Assembly (NCBI RefSeq): GCF_003073045.1
Contig: NC_037600.1
Location: 11,768,758 to 11,832,757, forward strand
Origin: Pomacea canaliculata
Taxonomy: Eukaryota > Mollusca > Gastropoda > Architaenioglossa > Ampullariidae
Length of the DNA: 64,000 nucleotides
Direction of reading: 5' to 3'
Shown here in pieces: positions 59,201 through 64,000 of this stretch. The stretch's first letter is position 1, and each line of letters begins with the position of its first letter. Under the pieces are notes generated by a model that was not told the origin of the DNA, did not search any database, and saw only the letters and a program-made list of their open reading frames with translations. The position numbers were made by a program, and so were the translations under genes.

Positions 59201-61014
59201 ATTGACAGAAGACAGCACAAGCAAACTGTAGATGTTCTCAAATACAAATTCTCTACTCACATGTGAACACCATCAAGGTTATTTACAAATTTTTAAAAAC
59301 AGAGCAAACCAGACTACTTCATAAAGCTGAAACACAAGTTCTCTTCTATGCCCTATGCTGAAGAAATGTACATAATAAAGTGTTAAAAAGCAGAGCATGA
59401 TGAGCACAGAGTGCTGACTGGTGATCCTTATCTACACAGTGCCATCTACCTGAGTGCTGATGAAATGATTAAAAAACAATAAGGCATGTTTCACTGCAAC
59501 ATGTTTGTGATTGCTGTCTTTAATTAGAACTAAATGGTGAATATTTGCCGGAAGTGAAAAAATAAAAGCCACACCCCGACATGCCTGATGTAGGAGACTG
59601 TGAACTGTCATCGAGATGAACTGTCTCAACATGCTACCATTCTATTCGAGAGAGCTCAAACAAGAGTAAAGAAATGCAATGCATTCATTTTTTGATGGAG
59701 TAAAAGAGTCAAGATTTTATCCAGGCAATAACAAATGTTCAATGGCCATATAAATGTGAATACACTGCAGTCTGTGCAAAACACAATAAACAAAAATCCT
59801 GTTCAAATCCACTGGCCTGTAAAAAGTGTCAAGTGTATCTAACAAATAACAAATAAGAATTATTTCTACACATGCTAAAACTATCAATCATTAGCTTAAA
59901 ATTTATTAGATTTCAATTCAAATGTTTACAAAGGGCTTTTCTAAGAGACACATATCTGACTATGCATTTGGTTAAAAAAGCCCCATGCTAAGACACTATT
60001 CCAAAACTTCTGATCCCTTCTTTTTGAAGTCAGGACCTGATGGAAGCTCAAGGAAAGATAGTCACCAATCTAAAGAAAATCTCCAAGCATTAGAATAGGC
60101 ACTGTTAATTTTTTTCCATCCTTGTACAAACTTTTTTTTCCAATGAAGAATTTAAACCTTGTTCTTGCTGTTACACAAAAATTATCATATGCTTGATTCT
60201 GAAAATTTAATGAACCAAAACAAATTTACTAGAATTCTTCTGTTCTAGTTTGAAGTTACTGCTGTTATGTCAGTGCAGACGTCATTCAACAGACACTGCA
60301 TCACTTTTAAGAAAGCAAGAGTACTTAATGATTCATGCAGCCTATGCTTCAAAATAATCCTATCATAGAAATGACAGTTCGAGATTAAAAATTTATACAT
60401 ATAATACATTTGAAAAAAATACAGATAAACTCTTTTTTTCCCCTTAGCTCAAAAAATGCCTTTTGGCAGTATTTCTTATAAAAACAAAGGCATCATGATG
60501 TAGTTGTTTATTAAAAAAATATGATGGTAGTTTCATGCTTTCTTGCTGTATGTTGTGTGGCTATGTTTGTATTTTTATTGTTTACTGTGTATGTGTGAGA
60601 GAAAAGCGGAGGGGAAGGAGAGAAAAGAGACTGTGCACATGAACACTGCATATAAAACTGTCCTCAAAGCAATTAGTTACTAACGTGGAGAAGAACACAG
60701 TTTGAAAGAAAAATAAATTTTTTAAGGACTTTTCTGTTGAAAAGTGGAAGAAACTACCATTGTTTGATATTCAGTTTTATTTGCACAGGTAAAATTCTTT
60801 GCTTGCTTCTCAATGCAGCCATAATTTTTCTCCAGATGATGGCACCTTGAAAGCAGCTCTAGTACTCCACCTTGTCTGCATAAATGTCATATTCACTTTC
60901 AATAGCACAAATCACTGTGAAGGACACAACTCAAGACTGCATATCAGTAACACATCTTGATGATCACCTTTTGATCACTTTGTCACAGAGCAAGGAAAAA
61001 GGGTCTGAACAGCA
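56295..61014 (-). other. Probable long 3' UTR of the GPSM2-like gene
   Basis: No coding similarity was found over 4.7 kb of evenly AT-rich sequence lying directly downstream of the TAG at 61015-61017. Several minus-strand AATAAA signals occur (for example near 58299, 57486 and 56791), so polyadenylation could fall at more than one place. The extent is inference. Confidence 0.4.
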
Positions 61015-63912
61015 CTATGTTCCCTTTTTCTTCTTTTTGCCAGGAGTGTTCTGGGTAGGCTTTTTCGGCATGTTTGAGCGCTGCTCGTCTAATCGACTGG
61101 ACTGGACTTTCATGATAAGGCTGAAAAAGTCCTCATCTGGAACAGTTGGATGTGGCAGCTCTTTTGGAAGTTCACTACGTTGATCTTCCAGCCTAGTAGC
61201 CTGTGGAAAATGGAAAAAGGATCACGTTGAACATTTTCCCTGCATCACGGGCAGATTATCAACTGTCAGCTTATTATTGTGAGGTGGGGTGATGGGTCAT
61301 ATTTCTAGAATTCTTAGCTAAAAACAGAGGCAACGACAAAATTAGAGGAAGAATTACCAGAGCCAAAGGCAAGGGTTAGGAAACGAGTATGAAAAAAAAT
61401 TACAGTAGTAACAATAAATTTTGCGATTAAACTGATCTGTAAAATTAAGCAACCTTACAAAACAAATCCACACGCACACCCACACATCCAAGCAATGTAA
61501 ACAAGCAAAATCATGTTTACCTGGCATCGCATAAGCATCTCAAAGAAACTGTCATCTGGTACTTGACTGTCCTGCCCACTGGTCAGCAACTGATTGATGA
61601 CATCACCTGAGTTCAGGCCTGGGAAGGAGGGTAGAGATGCCCGCTGATCATTCATGCGTGACCCCTGAAAACCTGCAACCATGTCCAACAGTTCTTCTGT
61701 CCCTGGAGAGGCCACTGCATGACAAAAGATGGATTCCAAACCATTTTTAAATAGGAAAAATACTGTTATTAAATGTTTCTAACATTTAACTATTGAAGAG
61801 ACGGACCAAAGGGCAGTGAGGTAGAATGTTTTCAAACGGTTGAACACTTTCCCCCTTATCATTTTAATCTCAATTCAGTATAGCAGAAATACAGCAAAGG
61901 CATTTATGTAACAAAATGAAATTATTGTTAAAAAACCAAAAAAAAAGAATTAAGTATTGATGCATTCTATTGTCATTGGAATACATCTGTATCTTCAGAA
62001 AAGAATGGTAGCAAATAAAAAGTACCCAGTGAAGCCAAGTCCTTAGATTTGGTGTCTGGGTGAGCAGGTGTGGCAGGAGCACTTTCAAGAAGACGAAACG
62101 AGCAGCGTTGATCATCAATGCGTCGGCTTTGGAAGCGTGTAAGAAGTTCAAAGAAACTGTCTTCATCCATGTCGTCCCCACTTCCATTCTGCCAAAAATG
62201 TTAATTGGAATTTCTTTTAAACTTCAACTCAGTGACAAGCTGCCCAATCTACGTTTCGAAAATGCACTGTTTATGTCACCACAGAGCTTTAAAAAACAAT
62301 ATTTCAAGAATTACCTTGATTTCTCCATTGTCTATTGGTGTTTGCTTTTGTGCATGATGGGTATTGTGGTCCATGTCAGTTGCAATGCTCGCAGACTTTT
62401 GGACTTTCTGTTTGGGCCTTGCACCACCCTCTGCCTTGCCCTTGTCCTGTTGAAAATCAAGGGGTCACTAACCACATGTCGTTATAAATTGTTTAATGTG
62501 AATCCACTTTACAGCAACTTAAATGTTTTTAACTTGCTGTCATTTAACGCAATGTGCAGCTAAACCCCTCTATTAAGACTTGCTAAGATCCACAACAATC
62601 AGGCCGTAACTCAAAGGGTTCTCAGTAGGGAAATCAACCAGTCTGCTTTCATTCCAGGAACTATCTTCAAATACCTATAAATTCAAGTTCATTTATTTCA
62701 ATATTGACAATAAAACACATTATGATACTCTCTACCCCTGGCTTAAGTGTCCATGACAGCTGTTAAACTCTGTAATATCAGAAACAATCAAAACCAAAGC
62801 AGTAATATCAAATGCTGTTACCTTCTTATCAGGGGTAAGTTTCATTATCTCCATGTTTTCCATACTAAATCTTCTTGCTCTTTCTGGTTTTCGACCTGCA
62901 AAAATAACATTCTTAATGTGTGATGCCTAATTAAGTTCAGTCACTTATATATTCCCTTATCTTTGTCAGCAACAATACCTATATCCCTAGTATGCATAGA
63001 CATGCAAAATGTGCACAGACAAGGTTTTTTCCAATAAAAAAAAATAAATGCATTTTACAACATTATTTTGTATATGCACACACAGTGACACACTTCTATT
63101 TACTCATTCATATGCACTTACACACACATATATTTCCAGGAGACTTACTCATTGCAACATCGGCAATATCTTCGCTTTTTCTTGCTGCTTCACTCTGATT
63201 CCTGAGGGATAAAATAAAATTAGAGGATTACTGAAAGGGAAGTTAATGCAGGTTCAGTTGCATAATAAAGCAATATGACTTCACAAAGTTTAATCATTTC
63301 TTAAAATGAAATTGTTAGCTGTGGACATCATGATCTCTGTGTTTCAAAACTTTTTAAGTTTAGAAAACATACATTTCCATTTCTTTTAATCCAGTCTTTA
63401 TTGGCTTACTTTATTCACTATTCACTTTCTCCACATTTAACAACCAGAAAAGTTTGGCCAGTTTAAAGGCTTAAAAGCTAAACTTTTAGCTCAGGGCAGG
63501 AAAGAATGATTCAACCAGAGAGGAAGGAGCACACACAGTGCCAGCTACTTAAGTGGTCATTCTTCACTAATTGCTTTCATCTAGCGTAGCAAGGACTCTC
63601 ATCCCCCTTCCCTGGCGAATCTTATCAATTTATTCCTGCCAGATTGTGAATTACATAAAAATTACAAGCAATGAATATGTATAAAAGCTTCCAAAGGAAA
63701 ATTTGTACAAACAGAGAACATGGTTTTTCTGCATACACTCTAAAGACTGAAGTGAAACCCCAGCTCAGGGCTGTGTAGTTCAATAAACGTAATTACTGTA
63801 ATAATTTTAAGTAAAATGTAACAATAACAACGTACATATTATGAATGCCAAGCACAGATTTCAGATCAGACAAGTTCATCTGGGCAGTCATTTGTCCTGT
63901 CTCATCCCCTAT
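61015..63912 (-). CDS. GPSM2-like: GPSM2/LGN/Pins-type GoLoco protein (3' part)
   Basis: Seven exons in phase: 63912-63836, 63201-63149, 62895-62822, 62446-62315, 62188-62026, 61714-61521 and 61200-61015, giving about 292 C-terminal residues. The first matches the end of the TPR array (QMTAQMNLSDLKSVLG). The linker carries RARRFSMENMEIMKLTP, close to vertebrate LGN. Four GoLoco motifs follow: DEDSFFELLTRFQSRRIDDQR, then EELLDMVAGFQGSRMNDQR, DDSFFEMLMRCQATRLEDQR and DEDFFSLIMKVQSSRLDEQR, each ending in the Asp-Gln-Arg triad that contacts Galpha-GDP. The C-terminus is Lys-rich and ends in TAG. Family members link Galpha-i to Mud/NuMA for spindle orientation and cell polarity. The N-terminal TPR exons lie beyond the right edge of the window. 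Confidence 0.93.
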
Positions 63913-64000
63913 CTGCACACAACAAAATAGGCTGACAACATATTTCAAACCTGCTTCTAATTTCCTTACGATATTTAAACTCTGCTTTCTTTGGATTTTC

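Noticed and set aside
1-64000. Provirus, LTR element, Polinton, CRISPR array or bacterial operon
   Set aside because: No paired long terminal repeats, gag/pol/env-like or capsid-like frames, or regularly spaced direct repeats were seen; the three-unit array at 35.6-36.7 kb has units far too long for CRISPR.

Overview
The window is animal nuclear DNA. It holds several intron-containing genes with GT-AG splice sites, and one likely GC-AG intron, spread over AT-rich sequence full of small transposon relics. The gene set points to a lophotrochozoan, most likely a mollusc and perhaps a gastropod: a beta-microseminoprotein-like secreted protein, a p67phox/NOXA-like protein (a family missing from flies and nematodes), an Arrowhead/LHX6-8 LIM-homeobox gene, a Pins/GPSM2 gene and a MADF-BESS gene. 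This assignment is inference from gene families only.

Layout. 1-7.9 kb has no recognisable gene but carries a 315-bp inverted-repeat element (4297-4611) with a 9-bp target duplication. 7895-9571 (-) is an uninterrupted reading frame whose last third is a claudin-like four-helix membrane protein. 10908-15651 (+) is the 3' part of a LIM-homeobox gene in four exons. 15.7-22.6 kb is T-rich spacer with one doubtful minus-strand coding patch. 22628-26337 (-) is a complete seven-exon p67phox-like gene without SH3 or PB1 domains. 31939-33586 (+) is a small secreted cysteine-rich protein. 34-38.7 kb is repeat-rich: a LINE fragment, hAT-type miniature elements and a three-unit tandem repeat. 38744-41748 (-) encodes a RING, B-box and NHR (neuralized) protein, with a probable noncoding first exon near 43 kb. 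42.4-50.5 kb is dense in decayed hAT transposases, SINEs, a second LINE piece and miniature elements. 50894-53395 (-) is a three-exon MADF-BESS gene. 61015-63912 (-) is the 3' end of a GPSM2/LGN/Pins gene with four GoLoco motifs, followed by a probable 3' UTR of several kb.

The genes do not form a functional cluster. Most lie on the minus strand and are independent. No provirus, LTR element, CRISPR array, rRNA or convincing tRNA gene was seen. The points most worth following up are the RING/B-box/NHR architecture, the shortened NADPH-oxidase activator, the beta-microseminoprotein-like gene (a relative is a contact pheromone in squid) and the claudin-like protein with a long basic tail. Exon borders were placed by eye from splice consensus and reading-frame phase, without transcript data.
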